Made by a program: the position numbers and the translations under genes. Below are positions 44,544 through 55,889 of a stretch of 64,000 bases of DNA, in pieces. Origin of the DNA: Neoconidiobolus thromboides FSU 785 (Eukaryota; Entomophthoromycota; Entomophthoromycetes; Entomophthorales; Neoconidiobolaceae); assembly GCA_025603075.1 (NCBI GenBank), contig MU626269.1, forward strand, positions 145,838-209,837, in the 5' to 3' direction. Numbering within the stretch: the first letter of the stretch is position 1; each line of letters begins with the position of its first letter. The notes beneath the pieces were generated by a model that was not told the origin of the DNA, searched no databases, and saw only the letters and a list, made by a program, of their open reading frames with translations.

Positions 44544-45470
44544 TTTTAAGGAAAAAAGACAAATTCAATTGAATGCTTCTTTCTTATTTATATATACTTT
44601 GTATGATTTATCTATTCAACCGGTTCAATGCTTTTTTACCTGTTAATAAAAGGTATTAATCTAAATAATTCGGATATGGTTACTATTTTTGGTAAGGCGA
44701 ATCAAACTTAGTAATAATATTCTTCTAATTATATATAAAAATTAATATATAACAGGTTTGTAAACTAATTTTTTTGAGATTAATTATAAATTTATCTTAA
44801 TAGCCTTTCAGTTTAAAAATTCTTTATCCGTTTGTTGTAATTATAAAATAGACATCCCAGTTAAATAGAATGTGATATAATAGAGTGTGAAGTAAAGATA
44901 TAATTACTAAAAAAACAACCAATATATAATACATTATTTATAACTTATTGTACCATCAAGCATGTGAGTACGCAAAGTTTAAGATTGATAATTAGAAAGT
45001 GATACCACATTTGCTAGAAGGAGCGAAATTTTATCGATGGTTCTTAATTCTCGAAACAACTATAAAATTGGCTTTACCAGAATAAGTAAACTACACTTAA
45101 AAAATGATTCATGCAGAATTCTATTCTGAAAAATATAGTTTGTTAATATATGCCGAATAAATTAGTAGACTATAATAAAATAAACAATTGGCATTATTAT
45201 ATGCTATGTCATTTTACATGAACTATATTATAAAATCAAGGATTACAATAAAGTAATACTAAGATTTATTTTTATTTCGTTTTATAAATACGGAATTTGA
45301 TCCAGATTTTGTACTCTCATAATTCGTACAAATGCTATAAACTGAACATGGCATTTAGCAATAAATTATTAATTTTCGATTTTTTTCTCATGATCTACAA
45401 GCTTGTTTGATTTGTAAAAAAAGAATAAAAAATATTACTTATCTCATAGTTTAATAAATCATCAAATAAT
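43632..45470. repeat. Tandem duplication, unit B
   Basis: Second copy of the roughly 1.9-kb receptor unit. Matching to unit A fades after about 45470. Confidence 0.8.
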
Positions 45471-46280
45471 TTTATAACCTTTAAAATACCTGTAAAAGCT
45501 ATAGTGCTTTTTCTTGGCTTATTGAAAATACATTATTATTTAAAATGTTAATACTTCATATATTTTTAAATAACACTCATTTAAATAAATACTTGTTATA
45601 CGTCCGCTCAGTGTTTTTCATCTAGTTTGATTACCTATTGCAACTCCAACAACATCTACATAAAAGCATCAAAAGTTCCTTCTGTTTTGAAGTCCCTTAA
45701 ACCAAATAAAAAGAGTTTATATTTTTAAGATCAGAATATATATTTAATAGGGCTAAATATAACTCCAAGAACATGAAAAGTTTTAAGCCCTGGACTGAGA
45801 TCTGATTATCAAATTATAAACAGCTCTTATTATGTATAAATTTCAAACTCTTAATTATAATCTGTTACGATTTATAAAATTATATTCCTTCAAATGAACA
45901 CCCTTTTCTAAGGATATGTAATTTAAAAAGTAAATCATTCAACAGGTGTTGATAATATGGGGATGTCCAAATTGGTTTGGGAATTAGTTAAAAATCAATT
46001 CAACTTTTAAGTTTTCAAATTTGTAAGTCCTCAATATATGATTAATCAAATTTAAAAAACTTAAGCTTATTTTGATTGTTTTTTTTTAAATAATTGATTT
46101 TTTCAATTGTGCATTTGATATTATTTTTATTAATTTTTAAAAATTTAATACAATAAGGGGAAGCACATTATATAAACGTTACAATTCATTTACATCAATT
46201 TTAACAATTGTTCATAATAGCCCAAAGTTTATAGAATTTTGTGATAAAACAAAAAGAAAAGAAAAATTACTAGAATTTAC

Positions 46281-46303
46281 TAATAATAATAATAATAATA
46301 ATA
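46281..46303. repeat. (TAA)n microsatellite
   Basis: Seven to eight TAA trinucleotides. Confidence 0.9.
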
Positions 46304-46424
46304 AACTTAATCAAGCAATGTACAAAGTTGATGCTTTAAGGAGTAAAATATTGCTGTGCCAGCCCTATGATTAACTATAGTATAATAATTGCCTAAGTTA
46401 TTGTGTTCTCGAGTTCAGAAACAA

Positions 46425-46800
46425 TCAATCCCATGCTCTTAATTTGATTTACTATGTGAATTTCTATCTTCATCTCAAAGAATATTATCTTCTCATTTTG
46501 ATATTTGTACTTGTCAAGGTATAAAAGAGATTTTAAAGTATAGTAGCTCGAGGTTTTTCAACTAAATTATTCCCTAATATTTCATACATTTAGTAAAGTC
46601 ACTAAATTTTCTTAATAATATTTTACGTAGATTTTACATTAGTATTGTTTACTCTATTTGTCTTACATAGTCTATAGCCTATCATGCGTTATTCTTCGTA
46701 ATTCAAGTCTATATTAGTCACACAAACTAAGGCCTTTCGACTTACGGTATAGTCAACTAGATAATAGCTATTATCGACTCCAATCACTGAGTACCAGATC
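46425..46800 (-). repeat. Unnamed repeat, copy 1
   Basis: The reverse complement matches 63655-64000 over some 330 bp with small gaps. The best block is TAAGTCGAAAGGCCTT and its surroundings. On the minus strand the first roughly 105 nt read open (YSVIGVDNSYYLVDYTVSRK), then stops accumulate. Likely an old transposon fragment; family not recognised. Confidence 0.65.
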
Positions 46801-46812
46801 CCGCAGTTAATC

Positions 46813-46882
46813 TTATTAGCAGTATTTTCCACTTAATAGTATTAAAAGTGAACAAAATAGTGAAACGTAAAAAGGCATCCCT
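46813..46882 (+). repeat. Diverged, 5'-truncated MITE copy
   Basis: Alignable with the MITE from the TTACTAACAATC region to GGCATCCCTT, with many substitutions. It abuts the unnamed repeat. Confidence 0.5.
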
Positions 46883-47223
46883 TGATTCTAAAAAAGTTGA
46901 AGAAATTTACATTCTGTTTTTAAATGTTAATTATTTTATAAAACTATCAAAAAAAATTATAATAATATTTTAGTGTTAAGTATAAGTCATTTGTAATACT
47001 TGATTCACTTAGATCTTCTTATTTATTCCATGTCTTTGTATGTATCTTTGATAGCTAAAAATATAAATAATACTAACTTATACATCAAACTTAATATTTA
47101 TAACATAGGATATTAAAATCATTAAATCGAATTAAATATATTAAAGTTATAATTGATTTCTATAACATTTAATTATATACAAAATAATAAAAGCTTTATA
47201 ACAAAAATTCTCTTTTAAGTTTC

Positions 47224-48250
47224 TACTTAATCTTAAAACAACTTTCTTCCGATTCAATAAAAGTGGAGCCCTTAAGTGTTAACTTTTGTTCCAAATGAGT
47301 TAAACTCAGGTCAAAATAAAATAATAAACGACAAAGTGTTAATTCAACCATTGATTGTATAAGGCTAGAGTAAAGTATTTTTCATTATTAAAATAAAATC
47401 CGCTATTATCTTCATTAATCCGTTTTTCAGATCGAAGTTGTTTCACATCTTCACTCCATAAATCTGGATCATAATGTAAGATATAAATATTAGTACTTAC
47501 AATGATCTATAGAGACAAAGATAAGAACAGAAAAAACATTAAATACAAAAAATATCAAAAACTATATTTACCCCTCGAGGAAGAAAATAGCTATTAATAG
47601 TTTTCCCATTATTAGGTACTTTTCTGAATAATAAATTAGCTACTCCAGGTATTAACCTTAAGCTTTCTCTTGTACTGACTTTAAAACATAACATTTGTTT
47701 TCGGCTTTATTGGGATTCAGAAAACGTATTGTATTTATTAAAGATCCTTCTATTTCTATTTCTACTTGTTGGTGAAGTTCCAGATGTTTTAAAATAAAAT
47801 ATAAACACATATAGAATAAACTAGTTGGTGCCACTGGTGACAAGGAGAGAGATGGTTTACCATGTTAAGGTATATGTAATCGATTCGGAACCGAAGGTAC
47901 TAGAAAATAAATAAATAATATAATAAAAACTAGAACCTGACAAAACTATTATATTTATAATTGAGCTTCGGCGGCCAACTCAGTGATAGATAATTTATCA
48001 TTAGTCCCTGTATCTTTAGCATTGGTTAGTGAATATAAAACGGAATTATTATCAGTTGAATTTATTGCCTTTATAACACATTTCTTTGAAAATTCGTTTG
48101 CTTTTAAATAATAATAATTAGCTGTGAAATGTAAGATTGTATTATTTTTTGTAATAGAAACAGATAATTTCATCTTATAATCAAGGTTGCATTTCAGTTG
48201 TCTTTCTTTAATGCTTTAAAGGAGACCCCAAAACTTATATTTCCTATAAT
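47224..48250 (-). pseudogene. Cytochrome P450 pseudogene
   Basis: Minus-strand remnants of one P450 in the right order. Helix-E region GNISFGVSFKALK (about 48240), then an in-frame TGA (48194-48196). Pre-I-helix KLSITELAAEAQL is followed by an out-of-frame VLSG, then the I-helix/J region APTSLFYMCLYFILKHLELH. The K-helix ESLR sits one base out of frame (about 47662), leading into RLIPGVANLLFRKVPNNGKT. The PERF-region counterpart is YILHYDPDLWSEDVKQLRSE. The heme-binding FxxGxRxCxG loop is missing: the sequence passes from GFYFNNEKYF to an L-helix-like VELTLCRLLF. Stop, frameshifts and loss of the Cys ligand make it non-functional. The N-terminal third was not found. Confidence 0.75.
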
Positions 48251-49362
48251 ATTAAGGATAGTTAATTTGAATAATTTAAAAATATTACATTGATTAGAGT
48301 TATTTGAAGTTAATATTGTAGTTTCAGGTAATGGTAGTACACCAAACATGATGATTGAAGGTTCTATCAAGCGTATAAAACTGGATTAAAATGTATAGTG
48401 TGATATTCGTTTCCTTTTTTGGTTTCCTTTTTTATGCTGTTTTTCATCTATCATGAAAAATAAACTTCATATTTTTGAAAGTACTCATAAAATCGGTATT
48501 AGAATAAATTTGTTTTACTGATTTATAATTGTATAAAATGACTTCACTTTAACCTAAAGTTAAGGGTAATATTAGGATTTTTATTATTAATTTATAAATT
48601 CAACTTATTAACTCTTACTGTTCTACTGTATTTTTGATATAAATTATCATAAATTAGAAATGCTTTGAAAATGGAAACACTTGATATAAGGTTGGACCTG
48701 GTATATGTCTTAATGGACTAATAAAAAGATTGTAATAAATCTAAAAAAAGTGTTCACTTTTATTTACTTTATAAATTTAATATTGATTGATATTAATAAG
48801 CAGATTATGTTTATAATTATTGTTTAAAAGAAAAAGTGTTTTTATTGATATTGAACTTAATTATAGTTTTAAAACGAGCATTTAAAGCAGAATTAAAAGA
48901 ACAGTTCTGTTCTAGTTTATGCTATTTAAAGATTTCAATTATTATTAGTGTTCATATATAGTATCAAAAATTGATTTTTGTTCAAGTGTTTTTATAATAA
49001 TTAAGATCTAATTATTGCCTTTATATCTTACACTAGAACAATTAGATTTATAATTCATTGAAGATTAGGAAGGAGGTGAAATAAAAACCAATCTATTAAA
49101 TTTTAATAGTATATAATAAATTTGATTTTTCATTTATTAAATAGTATAACAAAGTAAGACAAAAGTAGACTTACTATAGCCGGGTATAATTTAATAACTT
49201 CATTCATTCCATTTTGACTTATAGACAATTGCCAAATAAACATTCTCCTACTTTTATCAATTCAATTCAAACTAAGTTATAATAATAATAGCTTTATAAA
49301 AAAACATTAAAACCATCCAATTTATAATCAATTATAATAATTCAACTCATGTTTTATTTTTA
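48251..49362. other. Intergenic
   Basis: Could hide the lost N-terminal part of the P450, but no recognisable P450 sequence is seen here. No other feature. Confidence 0.45.
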
Positions 49363-49851
49363 TTAGTTTTTATCCTTAACTTCTTTTGTATCTTTATCCT
49401 TTCCTTCCTTCTCCTTTTTGTTCCTAACTTTCTTTTTCAATGCACTCATTTCATTTCTTAATAATGCATTATAAGTATTTAAAAATTTATCTACAGAATT
49501 CGAGTTCAACTAAAAAATGAAATAAATTCTTCGTTAATATCCAAATTTTTAAAAAAAGCTTTAATACTGTCAATAGTTATAAATACAATAAAAACTTACA
49601 TAAGTACTAATTGTTTTTTTGTCCACTGTAACTCTTACTAAACAATAATGCTTGTCTTTAACTTCCCCTAATTTACGTTTTAAACTTGGATGAGATGCTC
49701 TCTTTAATGTATAGAATACACTTCCTTTATCTTTCGTTTGTTGAAACAAATCCTTCAATTGTTTATTAAACTGAAATAATAAAACTATTAGTTTAAACTT
49801 ACTAATGATTATTTAATATATTATTTTTACCTCTGAATTGTTTAATAGCAT
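49363..49851 (-). CDS. SRP14: Signal recognition particle subunit SRP14
   Basis: Alu-domain protein of the signal recognition particle; retards translation elongation during ER targeting. Three exons: 49831-49851, 49600-49770 and 49363-49509, giving 112 residues. The tiny first exon encodes MLLNNSE. Then FNKQLKDLFQQTKDKGSVFYTLKR matches the family start of SRP14 (LxLFxKxKxxGSVxxTLKR). Next come HYCLVRVTVDKKTISTY and, in exon 3, VDKFLNTYNALLRNEMSALK. The C-terminus is a Lys/Glu tail (KKVRNKKEKEGKDKDTKEVK), as in other eukaryotes. Length is normal for the family. Confidence 0.93.
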
Positions 49852-50541
49852 TTTTAAATTGATATTGTTATATAAAAAGTTTTATTCTTTTAATTAAGAA
49901 TCTTGAGCAGATATTTTTTGTTGAGTTAGATTTAATCCAATCATAATTGTTGTCATTTCATCAATAGAAATAAAATTTAGTATTTCTATTAAGAAATATG
50001 ACATTATATAAGTCTATCTAATCAATAAAGATTTTGTTGTTTACTTGAACTTATAAAATACTCTCACAATTCAGTAATTCAATATGAAAAATTAATACCA
50101 TTTTTACTTTATTAACTATTTCATTTTATTTTAAAAATTATTAAGTTTATGAAATACTATAAATAGAACTTATTTTATAATGTAAGAATTTATTGCTATT
50201 GATGATATCTATTTCATTTTCAAAGTAAAATATTAATGAAAAACACTTTAAGTTTATCCGAATAAGTTTTATAGCTAATAGCATCACTTTTCAAACTTAA
50301 CTTTAACAACTAAATTAAATAAAAAACAATACCCGCTTCTACTTCAACTTTCACAGTTTCTCAAAAAATCATCGATTTTGTTCTAAAACTGGAACTCAAA
50401 GTTATTTTTCCTTTTAATTCAATAAAAAATTAGTCATGCAAACAAAAAAACCAGCATTTGAAATCCGAAATCACTTATTATAAACTTCAAAGTTGGAAAC
50501 ATGTCAACTTAAATCAATTCTTTTATTTAAATTTAAAAAAA
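49852..50541. other. Divergent intergenic (SRP14 / HSDL2-like)
   Basis: Probably a shared upstream region for the two divergent genes. No other feature seen. Confidence 0.5.
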
Positions 50542-51916
50542 ATGTCATTAAAAGGAAAAACTTTATTAATTACTGGCGCTTCTCGGTAAGTCATACATTC
50601 ACTTATGTATTTTTGTCAATTAATTTTAATATTTACAGTGGTATTGGTTTAGCAGTTGCTATTCGAGCAGCAAGAGATGGCGCCAATGTAGCTATTCTAG
50701 CTAAAACAGCAGAAAGTAATCCAAAAGTAAGAATATTCTCGTTATTTAGAACCAAGTTGAATTTCAACATTAAATTAGAATATAACTAATTAATAAACTA
50801 ATTCAATAGTTACCTGGGACTATCTATTCCGCTGCTGAAGAAATACGTCAAGCAGGTGGAAAGGCATTACCTATTGTATGTGATATACGTTCTGAAGAAC
50901 AAATTATTCAAGCTATTGAAAAAACAGTAGCTGAGTTTGGGGGCATTGATATTGTGGTTAACAATGGTAAGCTAAAAAGAATCAGTTTTTTTTATAGAGA
51001 AAAGTTTACTAATTAATATTTAATAATTAGCATCCGCTATCTTTTTAAAAGGTACTGAAGGAGTCAATGGTAAACGATATGATTTAATGCATCAAGTCAA
51101 TGCTAGAGGTACTTATTTGGTTTCTAAGGTAAATTAATTGAAAAACGATTTTTTTATAAAAAAAAGTTTAAAAACTAATATACATCAATTATTTTTAGTA
51201 TGCTCTTCCTTATTTAAAAAAAAGTAGTAATCCACATATCTTAAATATGGCTCCACCATTAGCTATGGAACCAAAATGGTTTAAGAATACAGTGGCTTAT
51301 ACTATGGCAAAGTAAGTTTCAAGCTCTCTTTATTATTATTTACTGATTTAATTTGTTAAATAGATATGGTATGTCCATGTGTGTATTAGGTATGGCAGCT
51401 GAATTTAAGGAATTTAATATTAAAGTGAATGCTCTTTGGCCATATACCGCTATTTTAACAGCTGCTCTTCAAATGATTGGTAAGTTTTATTCTAAGTTGA
51501 TAATTATTTATATAATGAATGAATCAATTTTTAATACTTTATTTTTATTTTGTTCTTAGAAGGTAGTAATATACCTGAAAAATGTCGGTAAGTCAAATAG
51601 TTATTTCTACAAAATAAGTTATTTATTAATCTTTTTTTAAAAATAATATAGTAAACCTGAAGCCATGGCGGATGCTGCTCATCTTATTTTAACTAAGGAT
51701 GATATTAAGTTTAGGTAAGTTATTTATTATTTTGTTTTATTTGTTTATTAGTATTTATGTAGTGGAAATTTCTTAATTGATGAAATTGTATTACGTGAAG
51801 CTGGTATTGATATGGAACAATATTCTGTTGTCCCAGGATCTAAAAATTTTGAATTAGATGGCTTTTTAACTAAAGAAATTCATCAAAGAATTCATCAATT
51901 AAGAGCTAAACTTTAA
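50542..51916 (+). CDS. HSDL2-like short-chain dehydrogenase, peroxisomal
   Basis: Nine exons: 50542-50585, 50639-50726, 50810-50966, 51031-51128, 51199-51311, 51364-51479, 51560-51587, 51652-51714 and 51763-51916, giving 286 residues. Classical SDR fold: cofactor motif TGASRGIG (11-18), NNASAIFL, and active-site YTMAKYGMSM (Tyr/Lys). Strong match to the HSDL2 branch: KTAESNPKLPGTIYSAAEEI, VNARGTYLVSK, VNALWPYTAI and GNFLIDE. The sterol-carrier (SCP2) domain of animal HSDL2 is absent. The protein ends RAKL, a good PTS1 peroxisomal signal. Where HSDL2 has ILNISPP this has ILNMAPP, so the usual Ser is Ala. Substrate unknown, possibly fatty acyl or ketone. Confidence 0.92.
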
Positions 51917-52037
51917 ATAAACAATTCCTCTTTTTTTATCTATTTATTTATTATTTTATTTTATATATTTTATATATTAATATAATATCAAATAACTATT
52001 CTATTCTATTTTTATTTTTATATTTATTTAAAATCAA

Positions 52038-53300
52038 TTAAGCCATAAATCCCATTTTTTTAATAACCCCTCCCTTTTGTTGAATCTTTTCTATTTCTTC
52101 TTTCTCTTCCGAAATCCTTAAATTTAAAGCGTGTAAGGCATTAGAACCGATAGTTTGAGCAGTCTAATTTTAAAAAATCAATTTTCATCATTAATAATAC
52201 GGGTTATAAAACTAATAATAAAATAGAAAACAGAACAAAAACTTACAGTTAACATTTCAATTAACATTGAAGGGTCAATCGATTTATCCCCGCTTTTTTG
52301 TACCCCACAAATATTTCCTTTGGAATTAATAGCTACATGTAAAGCTGCATCTGAACAATGCTCCTCCATATTAGTACTATCTAATATATACCGATCTCCA
52401 ATCTAAATAAATAAAAATAATAAATAAAAACAAGTATTGTTTTGGTATATTATATTTTTACAATAATAATTACTTTTATTTTTATTTTTATTTTTATTAT
52501 TATATATAGTATAAAATAGACTTACTTTTGATAATGTTGTTAAAATAGGTACATTTTCCCAACCTGGAACAGGAATGGACTGATTATCATCATCGATTAC
52601 TTCAAATTCAAATTGATTATCACCAACATCTTCAATAACAGTCATTGGAAGTCTTGTATTAGCTAGAGCAGCATAGATAGCATAAGATATAGCATCAATC
52701 AAATTCCCAGAGATACCTAATACCTAATTAAAATTTGTAGTAATTCGATAAGTGTTGAGTCTATAAATGGAATTTGATTAAATTACTAATGCATCTATGT
52801 ATAAACACCAGCAAGCATTTTTGGGTATTATACATAATTTTTTTAAATCGATACCACCTTGTGGTCCACATAAGCCTCGCTGTAAAATTTGAGCTATTTC
52901 AGAACTAACTTCTTCATTTAATTTTGTTTCAAATTGATTCACTGAATTTGGAGAACTATTTAAAATAAAAATAATCAATAAGCATCCCACAGCAATCATC
53001 AATATAAACATTAGTTATAATAATCATCACAATTAATTTTACTTACCATTCCACATTGATTTTTAAATAACCTTCATCAATAATCTCATTAGTTGGTAAT
53101 ATTGGTTCTGTTTCTGCTTTTATACCAACTAACACATCGGTACCATCTCCTAATCGACATCTAGCTGATCCGCTTGCATGTGCTAATATTCCAGTTTCAA
53201 TATAAATTTGACGATAATCTTCCCTTCCTCGTCCATCCGTTCTTATTCCAGAATCAATTCCTTTAATAATATAATCTCGTTCACTGATAGAAATACTCAT
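52038..53300 (-). CDS. RRP42: Exosome complex subunit RRP42 (RNase PH-like)
   Basis: Non-catalytic RNase-PH-fold subunit of the RNA exosome ring (human EXOSC7), for rRNA processing and RNA decay. Five exons: 53047-53300, 52787-52955, 52526-52723, 52247-52402 and 52038-52163, giving 300 residues. Blocks: IRTDGRGREDYRQIYIETGI, ARCRLGDGTDVLVGIKAE, CSPNSV, KLCIIPKNACWCLYIDALVL, NLIDAISYAIYAALANTRLP, ENVPILTTLSKIGDRYILD and GVQKSGDKSIDP. Every intron keeps the frame. Placed tail-to-tail with the HSDL2-like gene, 121 bp between stops. Confidence 0.94.
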
Positions 53301-53533
53301 ATTAAATGAAGTTTTGATTTTTTAAAAATTGGTAATATAAAGAAAAAGAAAAAGAAAATTGAACTGAAATATTTTGAATTTTTAAAGATTGATTTTTTTT
53401 AAAGATATATATCTAATTATAAAGTATAAGAGCAAGGGTAAATATTAAAAATTTAGTTTAAATAATTTAATGTATTTAAAAAAGAAATTTACTTAATCTT
53501 ATTTATTTAAACTTCTAAATATACTCAACTAAC

Positions 53534-54756
53534 TCAAGTCAAATCGACCGGACAATCTAACATCCCATTTGGGCCAAGTAACCCACTTAAAAGAACTCTA
53601 TTTTCTGATTCAATACCACCAATAACAGTTAAACTAGACATAGGTCCTTGTTCATCCATCAACAATGTTTCAACCTTAAAATTTTTACCATAAAATCTAC
53701 CATCCCCAGTTTCATTAGAAATTCTAACAGCAATAGCAGGAATTGGGGCAAGATTATCCTTACCAAAATTCTCAAAATAATCAAATACTTTATGTGTCTT
53801 TGGAAACCCAGCAATATAGATTCTACCACTGGATGGATCTACTTTTATATTATCTGGTAAGAAACTTAATTCTATTTTATCTTTGACTTCTAATTCTCCA
53901 GTTTCAATGTCTCTAGTAAACATCCAAACCCGACCACCCTTGTTCTCTGCTAAATACAATTCATCTTTAGCATAATTTAAAGCTAATCCATTGGCAGATA
54001 TAATCTTTGAAGCTACAGTTGAAAGTTCTCCTTTAGTATCTCTATATAATACCTTTCCGTTTCCGATAATTCCATGACTTTCTAAATATTGAGACACTCC
54101 AGATATGTTTTCGCTTTCTTTTGATATATAGAATGAAGTAGATGTTACAAGTACAATGGAATTTAAATTTATGAATGTTTCATCTGTAATACTTTCTTTG
54201 TGTACTACTTCATCGCTGCCAATTTTATAAGTGAAATGCTCAATATGATCAAGGCCACCAAGTAAATGATTGATAGCATAAATATGATTTAACTGAGAGT
54301 CCTTATCATCTTTAATAATATCAAAACCATGGATAGCAAAGTTAATGTTCTTTGGGAATCCAATCATATTCAATTTTTTAGCTTTCTGTTGAGTATAATC
54401 ATAAGCATAAAAATGGGACATTTTACCAAATGGTATTCCTGTTTTTGGATTATAATGTTTACTAACCCAATATTTATTTGTAGTATAATCTTCTGGACAC
54501 CCAAAGATAGCAAACTTAGAATCATAATTAATAGCTAAATCTTCACATCCTTTTAATTCTATAATAAAATTATTAACATTATGCATTTATCTAGTTTATA
54601 AAAATATTTACCAGGAATGCTTTTACAGTTTGATAAATCTGATTGTTCAAAGGTAGTCAAGAAAGATTCTGTAAAGAATAACAGGGTAATGAAAGGGTAA
54701 AAGTAATACCCTAAAATAGCTATTATTGCTAAACTGAGATTAAGTAGTATAGACAT
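53534..54756 (-). CDS. Paraoxonase/arylesterase-like protein
   Basis: Six-bladed propeller hydrolase of the paraoxonase family. Two exons: 54612-54756 and 53534-54558, giving 389 residues. An N-terminal membrane anchor (about 2-30: SILLNLSLAIIAILGYYF) leads to the propeller. Calcium-site counterparts of PON1: ED in GCEDLAI (Glu53/Asp54), Asn168 in NLNSIV, Asn224 in SANGLALN, and Asp269/Asn270 in LPDNIKVDP. The PON1 Asp169 position is Ser here (NLNS). The His dyad counterparts are in AIHGFD (His115) and YAINHLLGG (His134). Probably a calcium-dependent lactonase or esterase facing the ER lumen or outside. The exact substrate is unknown. A shorter frame starting in the intron should not be used. 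Confidence 0.88.
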
Positions 54757-55889
54757 AACTAATAACAGAGCACTTTTTTTAATATAATTAGCTTTTAAAT
54801 ATTTTGAGTTAGATTTTAATTTTTTATAATTGTTTCTAATATTGTTATATTATTGGTTGATATCAGTTTCTATCCTTTATTAAGCTTGCTATTGGCGAGA
54901 TTTAATAATTATTTGAAAACTTTTTCAAGTTATAGTTTATTTAGTGATGTGTTATTATTATATAATGAATTATGGTGTAGATGTCAACTTGTTGAATGGT
55001 TATTAGAAATTAAATAAAATTTAAAACATTTTTTAAAACGATCCTTTTACTTAGCTGAAATGACATCAGCAACTCAAATATTAAAAAATAGGCATTTCAA
55101 TTAAATTTATAGCTAAAATTTGCAAAATAGGTATTGTAGTTTTTACATCATGACATAATTATCTCTAAATTCATTTATTAGATTCTCGTTTTATTATTAG
55201 AATATGAATACGTGATGAAATATTATTTGAAGTATTTCTCCATATTAATCGTTTGTTACTCTTTGGTTATAACAATGAGTATTTCGACTTGTACATATAC
55301 TAGAGATTCCTTGATGAAAAACAAAACTATTAAAATTCATTATTTTAACTTACATTTATAATCATGTGTAGTACTTTTAGATTTAGGCGCTTTTAAAAAA
55401 TTATTAGTAGATGGCTAGTAATAAGGCTAGAATTATCTAATATGGTCAAGAATCTAATAAAACCACTATTGTGGCTTGTAAAGCATTAATAAATGGAAGA
55501 GTAACAAGGATAACCAATAAAAGAGCTCATCACAAAACTCCTAGTTTCTTAAATTTAATAAATAGGGTCAATTAAAGGACAGCTATTTATCTGAGCTATT
55601 AGTTATTGGCTATTGTTTAAAACTCAAGCTCAAAGGTTTATGCCTAGAATAACAAATCAGTTTTCCGAAAACTCCAATCTCTGCTAAAATAAGGATTGAA
55701 ATTAGTAAGATGATTGGTGAATAATTGATTGAGTAACTTAAAGCCCAATAAAGCTTTAAGTTGGAATTTTATTCAAATATTCATTGGAATTTTTAACAAT
55801 TAAAAGGTTCTCATTAATAGTTAGTTATCATATCAACCACTAAGGTTATTTTTTTAAAAAAGAATCCTTCAAGTAAACTAGAATAAGTC
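54757..55889. other. Intergenic
   Basis: Presumed promoters of two divergent genes. At about 55410-55560 a stop-broken coding-like stretch occurs (ESNKTTIVACKALINGRVTR); I cannot name it. Confidence 0.4.

Larger units (their letters stand above)
45471..47223. other. Intergenic, decayed repeats
   Basis: No gene. Includes a lone MITE-like terminus (AATATGGGGATG, about 45955), an (AAT)n run, a shared unnamed repeat (46425-46800) and a diverged MITE fragment (46813-46882). Confidence 0.55.

Noticed and set aside
45955-45970. Lone AATATGGGGATG
   Set aside because: Matches one MITE terminus, but the next bases do not continue into the element. Probably a remnant or chance.
54559-54586. Alternative Met start for the paraoxonase-like gene inside the intron
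   Set aside because: The sequence is a good intron (GTAAAT...TATAG) whose removal joins the N-terminal anchor to the propeller in frame.
55410-55560. Stop-broken coding-like stretch upstream of PKA
   Set aside because: Only a short protein-like piece (ESNKTTIVACKALINGRVTR) with stops nearby. No family recognised, so not called as a pseudogene.
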